Of a stretch of DNA of 64,000 bases, positions 15,955 through 24,009 are shown in pieces. Source of the stretch: JACDER01 sp963717765 (GTDB taxonomy: Bacteria; Actinomycetota; Thermoleophilia; Gaiellales; Gaiellaceae); the NCBI GenBank assembly GCA_963717765.1, contig CAVQWX010000004.1, forward strand, positions 434,001-498,000, in the 5' to 3' direction. Below the pieces are notes generated by a model. It had not been told where the DNA came from. It did not search any database and saw only the letters and a program-made list of their open reading frames with translations. The position numbers and the translations under genes are program-made. Position 1 is the stretch's first letter. Each line of letters begins with the position of its first letter.

Positions 15955-16776
15955 CTACAACACCGAGCCATTGGCCCGAAGGGGGGGTTCGCGCGAGAAG
16001 CCCCGGAACAAGCGCACGGCCTTCCAGGCGACGAAGCGGAGCTGAAACGACAGCCGTGGCCGGGCGGTCAAAGATGCCCCCGGGAACATCGCCGCCTGGA
16101 TCGGGTTCACCCAGTTCGCCCGCAGGACACGCAGTGCCCGGGCGGGCCGGAGATACCGCCCGGCCGGCAACCCGACCAGGTCACCCGGGTAGAGAGATCG
16201 CGGCGAGGACCACTGCTTCAGGACCGCCGGCTCGAGCCAACCCGGCGTGGGATCTTGCAGGAGCGGAGTGCGTCTGGGCCGAGCTTCGAGCAGCTGCTCG
16301 GCGAGTGTCAGCGTCGCGCCGACCCACGTCGCGAGCCGCCGGCTCCGACCGAGGCAGCGATCCCAGTCGAAATCGTCCGGCAACGACTCGACGGCGGCTG
16401 CGACGTCGCAGAGCCACAACGGCCGCCAGACGCCGTGACTGAGCAGGTGGACGCAGAGCAGCGCCACGTGGTCTTCCGGTGCGAGGATGGGCACTTCGAC
16501 GTCTTCGAGTCGGACACGCCCTGCCCGTTCCAGAGCCTCCTCGAAGCTCGGTAGGTCGGGTATCACCCGGCGGTTGACGGCCAGACCGCGGTGAAGATCG
16601 ACGTTGACGGGCGGCGCCGGTTCGGCGAGCGCCGCCTGGGCGGCGCTGTGCTGTTCCGGTGCGACGCAGACGTCGATGTCGCCGTACGGGCGAAGGCCGG
16701 GCTCGGCGTACAGCCGCGCTGCCGTCCAGCCCTTGACGATCAGAGCTTCGATGCCCGACGTCGCGAGCACGCGCAC
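15955..16776 (-). CDS. Nucleotidyltransferase-family protein (NTP_transf_5)
   Basis: The visible frame (273 residues from GTG 16776) contains the nucleotidyltransferase core GIEALIVKGWTAARLYAEPG, then RPYGDIDVCVAP with the paired Asp residues, and a downstream HVALLCVHLLSHG helix. Homology clearly extends upstream: the same frame continues without a stop to 17055 and reads RLIADALRGGW ... LLLDTGGGAVAWWRIRD ... RLHALQAAVHELELAQVV, the usual N-terminal helical part, but no ATG, GTG or TTG occurs there. Either a CTG is used (for example 17052 or 17013) or the start is lost by an indel. Family members accompany PqqD and HPr-kinase-like genes in peptide-modification loci. Confidence 0.75.
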   Translation of the reverse strand: MRVLATSGIEALIVKGWTAARLYAEPGLRPYGDIDVCVAPEQHSAAQAALAEPAPPVNVDLHRGLAVNRRVIPDLPSFEEALERAGRVRLEDVEVPILAPEDHVALLCVHLLSHGVWRPLWLCDVAAAVESLPDDFDWDRCLGRSRRLATWVGATLTLAEQLLEARPRRTPLLQDPTPGWLEPAVLKQWSSPRSLYPGDLVGLPAGRYLRPARALRVLRANWVNPIQAAMFPGASLTARPRLSFQLRFVAWKAVRLFRGFSREPPLRANGSVL

Positions 16777-17063
16777 GACCTGGGCGAGCTCGAGCTCGTG
16801 GACCGCCGCTTGGAGCGCGTGCAGGCGGTAGGCGTCCCGGAGCTGGTCGCCTACGGGTGAGTCGGCGACGGCTGAGTCGCGAATCCGCCACCAGGCAACC
16901 GCCCCGCCGCCCGTATCGAGCAGCAGCGGAGCGATCTCGGCGAGGTCGTCAGCGGACAGCGAGGACGGCGGAGGGTTCTCCCGCCAGCCGCCGCGGAGCG
17001 CGTCGGCAATCAGCCGCCCGCGAGCCGGCCGGGGCGGGCGTGTGCTCGTCAGGGTCTATCCCG

Positions 17064-17543
17064 TTACGGGCAGATCTTGCTGTTCGGGCACGCTGTATTG
17101 GGGCAACAGAGCTCGCCCGGACTGCACACCTGCCCCGATGGGATGCACGTTGCCGCATGCGCCGCGGTCGGGGCGACCATCGAGATCACAGCCGGCACCG
17201 CCACGACCGCCGCGACGAGCCCCGTGCGGCGAAGCGCCTGTGAGCGGGACATCATTGCCTCGTCGGCGCCGGCGGGCTCACCGGCCAGGAGCTGCCGCTT
17301 CCACAAGTCCTCGAGCGCGACCCAGACGAGCTCGTCGTCGACCTCCGTCTTGGTCTCCTCGCTCAGGCGGCTTGCGATCTCCGACACGCTCGTCGTGCCG
17401 TCACATTGCTTCCACACGAACGCTGCCGTCTCGTTCAGGCAGTGCGCCTCGTGCGTCTCGGTGTCATAGATCAGGAGCTCGTCGGGAAGCTCGCGTACGA
17501 CGAGGCCGTCCCGCCGCGCCTTCGGATGTCCACTCCCCCGCAT
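17064..17543 (-). CDS. PqqD-domain protein with C-terminal signal-like helix and knottin-like tail
   Basis: This 159-residue protein begins at ATG 17543 behind AAAGGAG. Residues about 8-95 form a PqqD-like winged-helix domain (ELLIYDTETHEAHCLNETAA, FVWKQCDGTTSVSEIASRLS), which in RiPP systems binds leader peptides. Residues 99-131 look like a signal peptide (SRSQALRRTG followed by LVAAVVAVPAVISMVAP and TAAHA, an AxA cleavage site). The last 27 residues contain six cysteines spaced C-x6-C-x5-CC-x4-C-x5-C (133, 140, 146, 147, 152, 158), the inhibitor-cystine-knot spacing. The layout suggests a fused carrier-plus-exported-peptide. It sits between a C25 peptidase and a nucleotidyltransferase gene. 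Confidence 0.8.
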   Translation of the reverse strand: MRGSGHPKARRDGLVVRELPDELLIYDTETHEAHCLNETAAFVWKQCDGTTSVSEIASRLSEETKTEVDDELVWVALEDLWKRQLLAGEPAGADEAMMSRSQALRRTGLVAAVVAVPAVISMVAPTAAHAATCIPSGQVCSPGELCCPNTACPNSKICP

Positions 17544-17631
17544 CGAACGCTCCTTTCGTGGCCGCCATCGGTTCTCCTCGGAGCGTAAACGATCTTCAAG
17601 CGTGCGTCTACCGCAGATGTGTGAGCGGATC
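17504..17631. repeat. Segmental duplication, copy 1 (pqqD 5' end and C25 3' end)
   Basis: About 128 bp, covering the first codons and leader of the PqqD-domain gene plus the last codons of the C25 peptidase gene, is repeated at 22176-22300 with roughly 85 % identity by eye. Confidence 0.8.
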
Positions 17632-19719
17632 GCCGAAGAGGATCCAGGTCCGGCGAACGTCCGGGTCCGTGATGACGGACTTGGTGCGGACCATTGCGTC
17701 GCCCAGCCGTGGCGACTGAGTTGCAGCGAGCTGGCGGACGAGCTCCTCGTTCGCCCGGATCTGGTCGGCCGGCACCGTGAGGCCGGACGACGCCCAGACT
17801 GCGAATGCGCCGCCATGGGGCGCCCTCAACAGGGCTTCCGCCAGGCTCTGCGTCCTCGGCTCGATGAAGTAGCCGTTGAGGCACGTCATCATCATGAAGA
17901 GCGAGAGGCCGCCGGCATTTCGTAGCGACGTCGCATCGGCTGACTTGAGCAGATCGGCTCCGGTCCAGATGTCGACGGCACCGTGGCCGTAGTAGTTCAC
18001 GAACGAGGGGCCACGGTTCAACGCGTTCAGTATGCGATCGTGGACAGCTGCATCCGTCGGTCCGTCGCTCCGGTTGACCGTCACGGCCGTTGTGGCCGGC
18101 GGCAGGAGGGGGCGCAGCAAATCAGTCGCCGCCTCGAATCCGTTGTCGGAGACGAGCAGCGCCTCCCGGGACGCCGGAGCCGGGGCCTCCTCATACCCGA
18201 TGATCTTGTCGACGACCGTGGCGGCCTCCGCGGCAGTTCGCACCGGCAGCCGTCCCACCGCCATCTCCGGCACGCCGTCTCCGTCGAAGTCGGCGAACCA
18301 GTCGTCGGACGCGGTCTCCAGGTACCGAGTGTCGACGGTCTTCGTCGGGACGAAGTCGCGCGCCGGGTCACGGAGGTAGTTGCGCGGGTCCGACGTCGCG
18401 TCGCCGGCCAGGATGACGTAGCGCGGCGCCGGCCGCCATCGCTGCCGCGCGCGGGCGAGAAACGCCTTGATCGCGTCCGGGCCGTGCGCCCCGAAGCTGA
18501 ACTCGTCATAGAGGTCCTCGACGTCCACGAGGGCGACCTTCATTCCCTGCTGCTCGTGGTAGCGCCGCAGTCGCGCGAGCTGCGGCAGGAAGGCGTGATA
18601 GCCGATGATGACGAGGTCGGCGCCGCCGCTTCGGTGCCAGCTGGAAGGGCGGTCGCGTACGACCCGCGCGGGCGCGAGAGGCTTCGTCAGAGCCAGGAGG
18701 CGGCGGGCGTGTTGCGCCGGCGCCACAACGGCGGCGTACCCGTCCTGCGTGCGACTCACGGTCGGTTGCAGAAGCCGGGGTGAGCGGGGTCGAGTGACGT
18801 CGACGAGGATCACGTTCCGACGGCTGAAACCCGTGACCTTCGCCGCCGCGCGCGCGGGGACCGAGAACCGTAGCTCCCCGCGCCCGGCGCGGTACTGCCG
18901 CGGATATATGAGCTCGACCGTGTCGATGAAGCTGACATCCGTCGGACCGCCGGTCGACGTCAGCGTCAGCGAGTTCTTACCCTCGCGGAGCAGGCCCCGC
19001 GGGAGCCGGAAACGGTGGGAGACATTCGCCTGGTCGGAAAGGGTCATCGTTCCGAGCGCCGCGCCGTTCAGCACGACCTGGACGCTGTGGCTTCGCCTGG
19101 TCAGGCCCTGGACGACCACGTCGAGGGACCCGGATCCCGGCGCCAGGTTCTGCACCGTGACGTGGAGGGTCGTAGGGCTCGAGTAGATCTGGTCGCCGAA
19201 GTAGTTCTGCCGCTCCCCGTTCGGCAGCGTCGAGTAGATCGTCCTGAACTTCGTGTCGAGCGTGAACGGAAAGCTTCGCGCGAAGCCCGAGCGGCGCTCA
19301 GACCCTGCGGACGTGACGGGGATGCGTGAGCCGCGCGCCGCTCCGTCGACGAGCCAGTAGGTGCGCGTGTCGGTCGACGGAGTGTCGCGAGCAAGGCCGT
19401 AGAACTCGATCGCGCCGGCGCTCACGTGGATCGGGACCTCCTTGCCGTCCGCGAAGAGCCGAGGGCTGCGGGACGATGAAAGCTTCGTGCCCGACCGGGC
19501 AAGCCGGGAGCGCGTAACGCGATACCAGCCGTCCCTCCGGACCTCGAGCTTCACTGCGCCGGACGCGGCGAGCGACCATTGCCGCTGCATCGGCGCGACC
19601 CTCTCCACCGAGGCCGCCCGTGCAGGAGCCCGAGCCGGCGCTGCCGCGGTCGCGAGCACCAGGGACGTTGTGAACAGGGCTACCGGCACGACAACGGCGC
19701 GGGACTGCCAGTTCGTCAC
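17608..19719 (-). CDS. Secreted C25-family (gingipain-like) cysteine peptidase
   Basis: A 703-residue protein with an N-terminal signal peptide (RAVVVPVALFTTSLVLATAA). Residues of about 50-350 are beta-rich prodomain-like modules; the C25 caspase-like fold follows (ADLVIIGYHAFLPQLARLRR, YHEQQGMKVALVDVEDLYDE, RYVILAGDATSDPRNY). The catalytic His (about 579, FVNYYGHGAVDIW) and Cys (about 613, MMMTCLNGYF) are both present. C25 enzymes process or sort secreted proteins. The GTG start overlaps the HPr-kinase-like stop (GTGA), so the two are coupled, and the PqqD gene follows by 64 nt. No C-terminal sorting domain is seen. Confidence 0.9.
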   Translation of the reverse strand: MTNWQSRAVVVPVALFTTSLVLATAAAPARAPARAASVERVAPMQRQWSLAASGAVKLEVRRDGWYRVTRSRLARSGTKLSSSRSPRLFADGKEVPIHVSAGAIEFYGLARDTPSTDTRTYWLVDGAARGSRIPVTSAGSERRSGFARSFPFTLDTKFRTIYSTLPNGERQNYFGDQIYSSPTTLHVTVQNLAPGSGSLDVVVQGLTRRSHSVQVVLNGAALGTMTLSDQANVSHRFRLPRGLLREGKNSLTLTSTGGPTDVSFIDTVELIYPRQYRAGRGELRFSVPARAAAKVTGFSRRNVILVDVTRPRSPRLLQPTVSRTQDGYAAVVAPAQHARRLLALTKPLAPARVVRDRPSSWHRSGGADLVIIGYHAFLPQLARLRRYHEQQGMKVALVDVEDLYDEFSFGAHGPDAIKAFLARARQRWRPAPRYVILAGDATSDPRNYLRDPARDFVPTKTVDTRYLETASDDWFADFDGDGVPEMAVGRLPVRTAAEAATVVDKIIGYEEAPAPASREALLVSDNGFEAATDLLRPLLPPATTAVTVNRSDGPTDAAVHDRILNALNRGPSFVNYYGHGAVDIWTGADLLKSADATSLRNAGGLSLFMMMTCLNGYFIEPRTQSLAEALLRAPHGGAFAVWASSGLTVPADQIRANEELVRQLAATQSPRLGDAMVRTKSVITDPDVRRTWILFGDPLTHLR

Positions 19720-20507
19720 GACGCTCGCTCCAGGATGCGCGCCGCTACACGTTTTGCCTCGCCGCGCCGCCCCTTGAGGACCAGCGCAGTTCCGGTGACG
19801 CGCTCGAGCGTGGCGAGTGCGGCTTCAGGCTTTCGCCGAGCCGCGACGGTGTGCCCGAGGAGCTCGAGCACGCCGTGGCCGGCCGAGAGCCGTCGCGGAC
19901 GCCATCCCGCCACACCGGCGTCGTACTCGGTTACGGCGACGAGCCCGACCGGAAGCGGCAGCTCGCCGGCGACGCCGCCGAGCGCCTCGACCGGGTGTCG
20001 CTCCTGCACGTGTGCGCCGTTCTCCCGAATCGACAGATGTCTCGGGAAGGGGTGCACGCGCCCGCGCGCGTCGAAGACCGCGTAGTCGTCCGAGTAGTAG
20101 GTCGCCCCTGCGCGCACGAGCTCCAGAACGAGAGTCGTCTTCCCCGAGAAGCTTCGGCCCGGCAGCACGATTGCGCGGCCGCCCCAGCCGACGACGCCTG
20201 CGTGGACGAAGACCCGTCGCGCAGCCCGCTCGGCGATATGAAGCTGAACGTCCGCCGCGAACGTCTCGAGTGCCTCGTCGAGCCCGCGACTGCGGGCGAG
20301 CAGCTCGGCGTTGCCGTAGAGCACGTTGAGACGCCGAATACCGCCCTCGCGGTTGCCGCCGACGACGAGCGAGTAGAGACGCTCGACCGTCCGCATCGGC
20401 TTTGCCTGCCATCCCGGCGGCAGCCGGTCCAGAAGCGCAGGCAGCGCGTCTGGATCACTCGCGCGGATGCCTACGCGAGTGCCGTAACAGGTGATCGAGA
20501 CGCCCAC
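19716..20507 (-). CDS. HPr kinase-like ATPase
   Basis: This 263-residue protein has a helical N-terminal part and an HprK/PEP-carboxykinase-type P-loop domain: RVFVHAGVVGWGGRAIVLPG then GRSFSGKTTL (Walker A, about 117-126), and YYSDDYAVFD (about 137-146) with the Asp pair found in HPr-kinase-like enzymes. Stand-alone members of this type occur in RiPP and PqqD-linked cassettes, where some phosphorylate the precursor peptide. Cotranscription with the C25 peptidase (4-nt overlap), PqqD protein and nucleotidyltransferase supports a peptide-modification role. The start is GTG 20507 without a strong ribosome binding site. Confidence 0.8.
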   Translation of the reverse strand: MGVSITCYGTRVGIRASDPDALPALLDRLPPGWQAKPMRTVERLYSLVVGGNREGGIRRLNVLYGNAELLARSRGLDEALETFAADVQLHIAERAARRVFVHAGVVGWGGRAIVLPGRSFSGKTTLVLELVRAGATYYSDDYAVFDARGRVHPFPRHLSIRENGAHVQERHPVEALGGVAGELPLPVGLVAVTEYDAGVAGWRPRRLSAGHGVLELLGHTVAARRKPEAALATLERVTGTALVLKGRRGEAKRVAARILERAS

Positions 20508-20586
20508 CGCCCACCCGAGGCGGTCGATCGCCTCGAGTCAGGTCGAGCTCCAACGAAGCCGCGGTAGCGCGACCGCGTTGCCTGCG

Positions 20587-22122
20587 TCAGCCACCCGCCG
20601 AGTGTACGCCTCCGAACCAGCTGCGCGACCCGTCTGCGTTCACGGCCTGGAGCCAGTAGCGCCCGCCTCTCTTCGCACTCCGGTCGAGCCACGAGTATTT
20701 GGCGCCGGCAACTGCGCCTTTTGCACGGACGAGCGAGCGGTTGAGCTTGACCTTGCGCGCTTGCGCCCCCTTCTGACGAAAGACGTTGAAGCCGACTAGC
20801 TCGACTTCCGAGCCCGTCCTCCAGCGCAGCAGAATGCCTCTTGCGGCCGGAGTGGCGGTGAAGGACCGCATCTGGACGGCGGTCGGACCGCCCACCTGGA
20901 CCGGAGCGGTGTCGCCGGTCTGCGCAACAGCGGAGGTTTCGGCGCTGCCTCCCGCGTTGTTGTAGTAGGTCCCGGGCGTGCTCGACACGGTGACCCCGAA
21001 ATGCAAGGTGACGTCGCCGCCCGCCGGATCGTTGAACGGGCCGTTCCACGTGAGGTTCTGACCCGACACCGTGGGATCCGAGGTGGTCGCGCCCGTCGTC
21101 GAGCCCGGCGTGTAGGTGAACCCGGCCGGCAGCGTGTCCGTGATCGTGTTCACGACCACCGCGTCCGAGTTCGCGTTGTGGATCGTGATCGTGTAGCCGT
21201 CGGCCGCACCCGGGTCCACCGACGCAGAGTCAGCGGTCTTGGTCGTCGACAGCGGCACGATCCCCAGTGGCGAGAAGGTCGTCAGGTGGGAAACGGTGAC
21301 CGAGCCTGACGCCGGTACCGTCACGTCCCAGCTGAGCATGATCCCGTTGTCCAGGAAGGTGGCGCACGTGCACGTGTTCGGCGCTGCGGCCTGTGCGCCC
21401 ATCTGCGCCCAGACCGTGCTGTAACCGGCCTCCAAGTAGCTGCTGCCGGACGTCAGCGGGTACAGCTGCTCGATCCGGCTGCCGGGAGCCGTGCCTGTCG
21501 TGCACGCGACCGCGTTGCCGTCGACGCGCCCGTACCCTGAGTCGGAGTTCTGCAGGTAGCAGTCCCCGCCCGCGTACAGCCGGACCGGCCTCGGCGTGGC
21601 ATTCGCGTTCGAGATCTGCACGTCGGTGGTGTACGACTCCTGCCCGACGACATACGTGTCGTTCTGGGTGATCGTGAGCCCACTCGTTCCAAGTCCCGCC
21701 ACCGTCACGATCCGGTAGGGATCGCCGCTCGTGCCCGTTCCCGTGGGGCCGGTCTGGCTGATCGGAGTAAACGCCGTCCTCGGGGACGCGCCGCCCCCGG
21801 CGGGGATGCTCGCCGGGCCGTAGAGCGTCGAGGTCGACATGTCGACCGCGAGCGTGCCGCAAGCCGTGCTGCCGTACCATTCCGGACTGGTGTCGCCGGT
21901 GTGGTTGACGGCGCAGTTCAGATCGGGGCTGATGGTGATCGACGTCAGCGGACCGGTCGACGCGATCGTGGCCGCACCCGCACTGGACGCCAAGCCCAGT
22001 GCCGCGCCGAGCACTATGCAGACGACGACGAAGGATCGGAGGCCACGCCTACGCCCGGCGCGTGACGAATTTGTTTGAGCCGAGTCCTCGTTCCGTGCCG
22101 AGCTTTCGGTTGACTGCCGCAT
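20587..22122 (-). CDS. Secreted DUF11 plus Fn3-like protein
   Basis: A 511-residue protein with an N-terminal membrane or signal segment (GLRSFVVVCIVLGAALGLAS SAGA). A beta-rich region of about 260 residues leads to a DUF11 repeat (TKTADSASVDPGAADGYTIT ... NTITDTLPAGFTYTPGSTTG) and a C-terminal domain (GILLRWRTGSEVELVGFNVF ... YWLQAVNADGSRSWFGG) of the kind I recall near C25 peptidases. ATG 22122 follows GGGAG; the frame is also open to ATG 22212, which is a duplicated copy of the pqqD start with its AAAGGAG. It is 79 bp upstream of the HPr-kinase-like gene and could be a peptidase substrate; that is inference. Confidence 0.75.
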   Translation of the reverse strand: MRQSTESSARNEDSAQTNSSRAGRRRGLRSFVVVCIVLGAALGLASSAGAATIASTGPLTSITISPDLNCAVNHTGDTSPEWYGSTACGTLAVDMSTSTLYGPASIPAGGGASPRTAFTPISQTGPTGTGTSGDPYRIVTVAGLGTSGLTITQNDTYVVGQESYTTDVQISNANATPRPVRLYAGGDCYLQNSDSGYGRVDGNAVACTTGTAPGSRIEQLYPLTSGSSYLEAGYSTVWAQMGAQAAAPNTCTCATFLDNGIMLSWDVTVPASGSVTVSHLTTFSPLGIVPLSTTKTADSASVDPGAADGYTITIHNANSDAVVVNTITDTLPAGFTYTPGSTTGATTSDPTVSGQNLTWNGPFNDPAGGDVTLHFGVTVSSTPGTYYNNAGGSAETSAVAQTGDTAPVQVGGPTAVQMRSFTATPAARGILLRWRTGSEVELVGFNVFRQKGAQARKVKLNRSLVRAKGAVAGAKYSWLDRSAKRGGRYWLQAVNADGSRSWFGGVHSAGG

Positions 22123-22175
22123 TGAGATCTCCCATCCTGATGTGAGTAGAGGTTCGAACCCGCCTGCCTGCCGAC

Positions 22176-22300
22176 GGCCGTCCCGTCGCGCCTTCGGATG
22201 TTCACTCCCCATCGAACGCTCCTTTCGTGGCCAGCGTCGGTTCTCGTTCGAGCGTAAACGATCTTCGAGCGCGCGTCTACCGCAGATGCGTGGGCGGATC
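22176..22300. repeat. Segmental duplication, copy 2
   Basis: Second copy of 17504-17631. On the minus strand it keeps the ribosome binding site AAAGGAG, the ATG and the first dozen pqqD-like codons (MGSEHPKARRDG), fused in frame to the DUF11 gene, plus the last codons and stop of the C25 peptidase gene. The spacer 22213-22420 holds this copy and the divergent upstream regions. Confidence 0.8.
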
Positions 22301-22420
22301 ACACTTTCCGCCCTGGCAAGGCCGTTTCTGCGCCCATCCTGCGCGCAACTTTCGTAGCTATTTCGCGAGGCTCCCGAGTAGGGTCTCCGCCGTCAGGACC
22401 CTCAGGGAAGGAGTATCCAC

Positions 22421-22864
22421 ATGCGGAAGGTGGCGCTGGCTCTTGTGCTGCTCACGGCCGGCTTGGCGGCGGGCTGCGGCGGGGGCGGAGGAGGAGACGA
22501 GGATTCGGATCTCAGCAAGCAGGTGCAGGGGGCGTGTGACGGCAGCGCGATCGACGTGACGTCGAAGCTACCGCCGAGCTTCCCCCAGATAGAGGAGGAC
22601 AAGCTCGTGTACACGCAGGAGTCTGAAGTCGGACCGACGCAGGTCGTCGAGGGCTACTTCAACGGTGACGTCGAGGAGGCGCATGAGGAGTTCCAGAAGG
22701 AGCTCGAGGCGTCGGGCTACGACATTCTGTTCGACGAGGTCGAAGCGCCGAACGACTCCGAGATCTCGTGGAAGGGAGAAGGCAGGACAGGTCAGGTCGC
22801 GATGCGCAACGAGTGCGGCGACGACGAAAAGACCTACGTCCACATCACGAATCGACCGGCCTAA
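22421..22864 (+). CDS. Lipoprotein, hypothetical
   Basis: A 147-residue protein with a lipoprotein signal: MRKVALALVLLTAGLAAGC, where Cys19 is the lipidation site, followed by a Gly-rich linker. The mature domain (VQGACDGSAIDVTSKLPPSF ... VVEGYFNGDVEEAHEEFQKE ... DEVEAPNDSEISWKGEGRTG) is acidic, alpha/beta and unassigned. AAGGAG lies 8 nt before the ATG. It is likely anchored on the outer face of the membrane. Confidence 0.8.
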   Translation: MRKVALALVLLTAGLAAGCGGGGGGDEDSDLSKQVQGACDGSAIDVTSKLPPSFPQIEEDKLVYTQESEVGPTQVVEGYFNGDVEEAHEEFQKELEASGYDILFDEVEAPNDSEISWKGEGRTGQVAMRNECGDDEKTYVHITNRPA

Positions 22865-22927
22865 AGGCCTTCCCTGAGGCCGACGCGGGGGGACGCGGAC
22901 GCCGCTGCGGCCCCTCACTGTCGATCA

Positions 22928-22933
22928 TACGAT
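22928..22933 (+). promoter_or_regulatory. -10 box of the EamA gene (leaderless)
   Basis: TACGAT ends 6 nt before GTG 22940, so the mRNA is predicted to start at the start codon. Confidence 0.55.
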
Positions 22934-22939
22934 CGGGCG

Positions 22940-23836
22940 GTGCGGATGGTCGCGCCCACGCTCGCCCTCGTCCTCGTCACGGCGGTCTGGGGATACACGT
23001 TCGTCCCCGTCCAGCAGGCGCTCGAGACGTTCCCGCTGTTCTCCTTCCTCGCAGCGCGGTTTTTCGTCTCGAGCGCCGTGTTGGGCCCGTTCGCCTGGCG
23101 GCCCTTGCGGAACACCCCGCGCGCGGGCGTCCTCGCCGGCCTCGGGCTCGGACTCATGCTCGCCCTCGCATACGGGCTCCAGACGGCAGGCCTCGAGCTC
23201 ACGACCGTCGCGAGCACCGGCTTCATCACCGGGCTGTACGTCGTTTTCACCCCGCTCATCGCGCTTGCCGCCTTCGGGACGCGCGTCCCGCCTGCGGGAT
23301 GGATCGGTGTCGTCCTCGCGCTCGCGGGACTACTCCTCCTGTTCGGCGTCCCGCAGGGATCGGTGCTCGGCAACCTCCTCGTCCTCGGCAATGCCCTCGC
23401 GCAGGCGCTGCAGATCGCCGCCATGGAGCGTTTCGCGCCGCGCTACGACCCGCGCGTCCTCACGTTCTTGCAGATGTCCGTCACCTTCGGCGTGTTCCTC
23501 GCCGTCGCCGCCGTGACGGGAGAGATCGAGCTTCCGGACACGGCACAGGCCTGGTATGCGATCGCCGTCACCGGTGTGTTCGCGGGTGCACTCGGCTACC
23601 TGGTCGCGACGTGGGTGCAGGCCCGGACGACCGCCGCCCGCGCTGCGCTGATCTTCACGCTCGAGGCGCCGTTTGCCGCGCTGTTCGGGGTCGCGCTCCT
23701 CTCCGAGCACCTGGGCTGGGTGGGCTGGACGGGCTGCGCGGTCATGCTCGCAGGGATCGCGCTCGCCGAGCCGGCCGCCGCGCATGCGCTGCGGCGGCTG
23801 GTGCGGCCGGGTAGTCCGCGCCGCGCGGCCTCGTAG
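22940..23836 (+). CDS. EamA/DMT-family transporter
   Basis: A 298-residue integral membrane protein with ten hydrophobic helices arranged as two EamA repeats. Characteristic pieces are TAVWGYTFVPVQQALETFPL, FLAARFFVSSAVL, TTVASTGFITGLYVVFTPLI in repeat 1, and ARTTAARAALIFTLEAPFAA, EHLGWVGWTGCAVMLAGIAL in repeat 2. Members export or exchange amino acids, nucleotide sugars or other metabolites; the substrate is not predictable. The start is GTG with no Shine-Dalgarno and a -10 box 6 nt upstream. Confidence 0.9.
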   Translation: MRMVAPTLALVLVTAVWGYTFVPVQQALETFPLFSFLAARFFVSSAVLGPFAWRPLRNTPRAGVLAGLGLGLMLALAYGLQTAGLELTTVASTGFITGLYVVFTPLIALAAFGTRVPPAGWIGVVLALAGLLLLFGVPQGSVLGNLLVLGNALAQALQIAAMERFAPRYDPRVLTFLQMSVTFGVFLAVAAVTGEIELPDTAQAWYAIAVTGVFAGALGYLVATWVQARTTAARAALIFTLEAPFAALFGVALLSEHLGWVGWTGCAVMLAGIALAEPAAAHALRRLVRPGSPRRAAS

Positions 23837-23900
23837 GCTTGATGAGCCTCGAAAGCGACGAGCCACGTGCCGCCGGGGTCGCGCTGGGCGGCGCAATGCT

Positions 23901-23957
23901 GCGTCCTCGGTCGCGCCCGCCCGTAGCCTCCGCCGACGAACGCTCCCTGCGTCCTTG
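23901..23957. repeat. Dispersed intergenic repeat, copy B
   Basis: Near-identical to 6498-6552 over GTCCTC.GTCGCG, CCGTAGCCTCCG and ACGCTCCCTGCGTCCTTG. It lies in the 23837-24009 spacer between two convergent genes. Confidence 0.6.
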
Positions 23958-24009
23958 CCTCGCATCCACCAATCGGCGGCCCGGCAGCGCGTATCGTCAC
24001 ATCCGAGGC

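Noticed and set aside
16181..16891. Alternative minus-strand frame overlapping the nucleotidyltransferase gene
   Set aside because: Arg-rich shadow frame; the family motifs are all in the other frame.
15955..20507. Lasso-peptide biosynthesis cluster
   Set aside because: PqqD, HprK-like and nucleotidyltransferase genes occur in such loci, but no asparagine-synthetase-like cyclase, B2 protease or lasso precursor is present.
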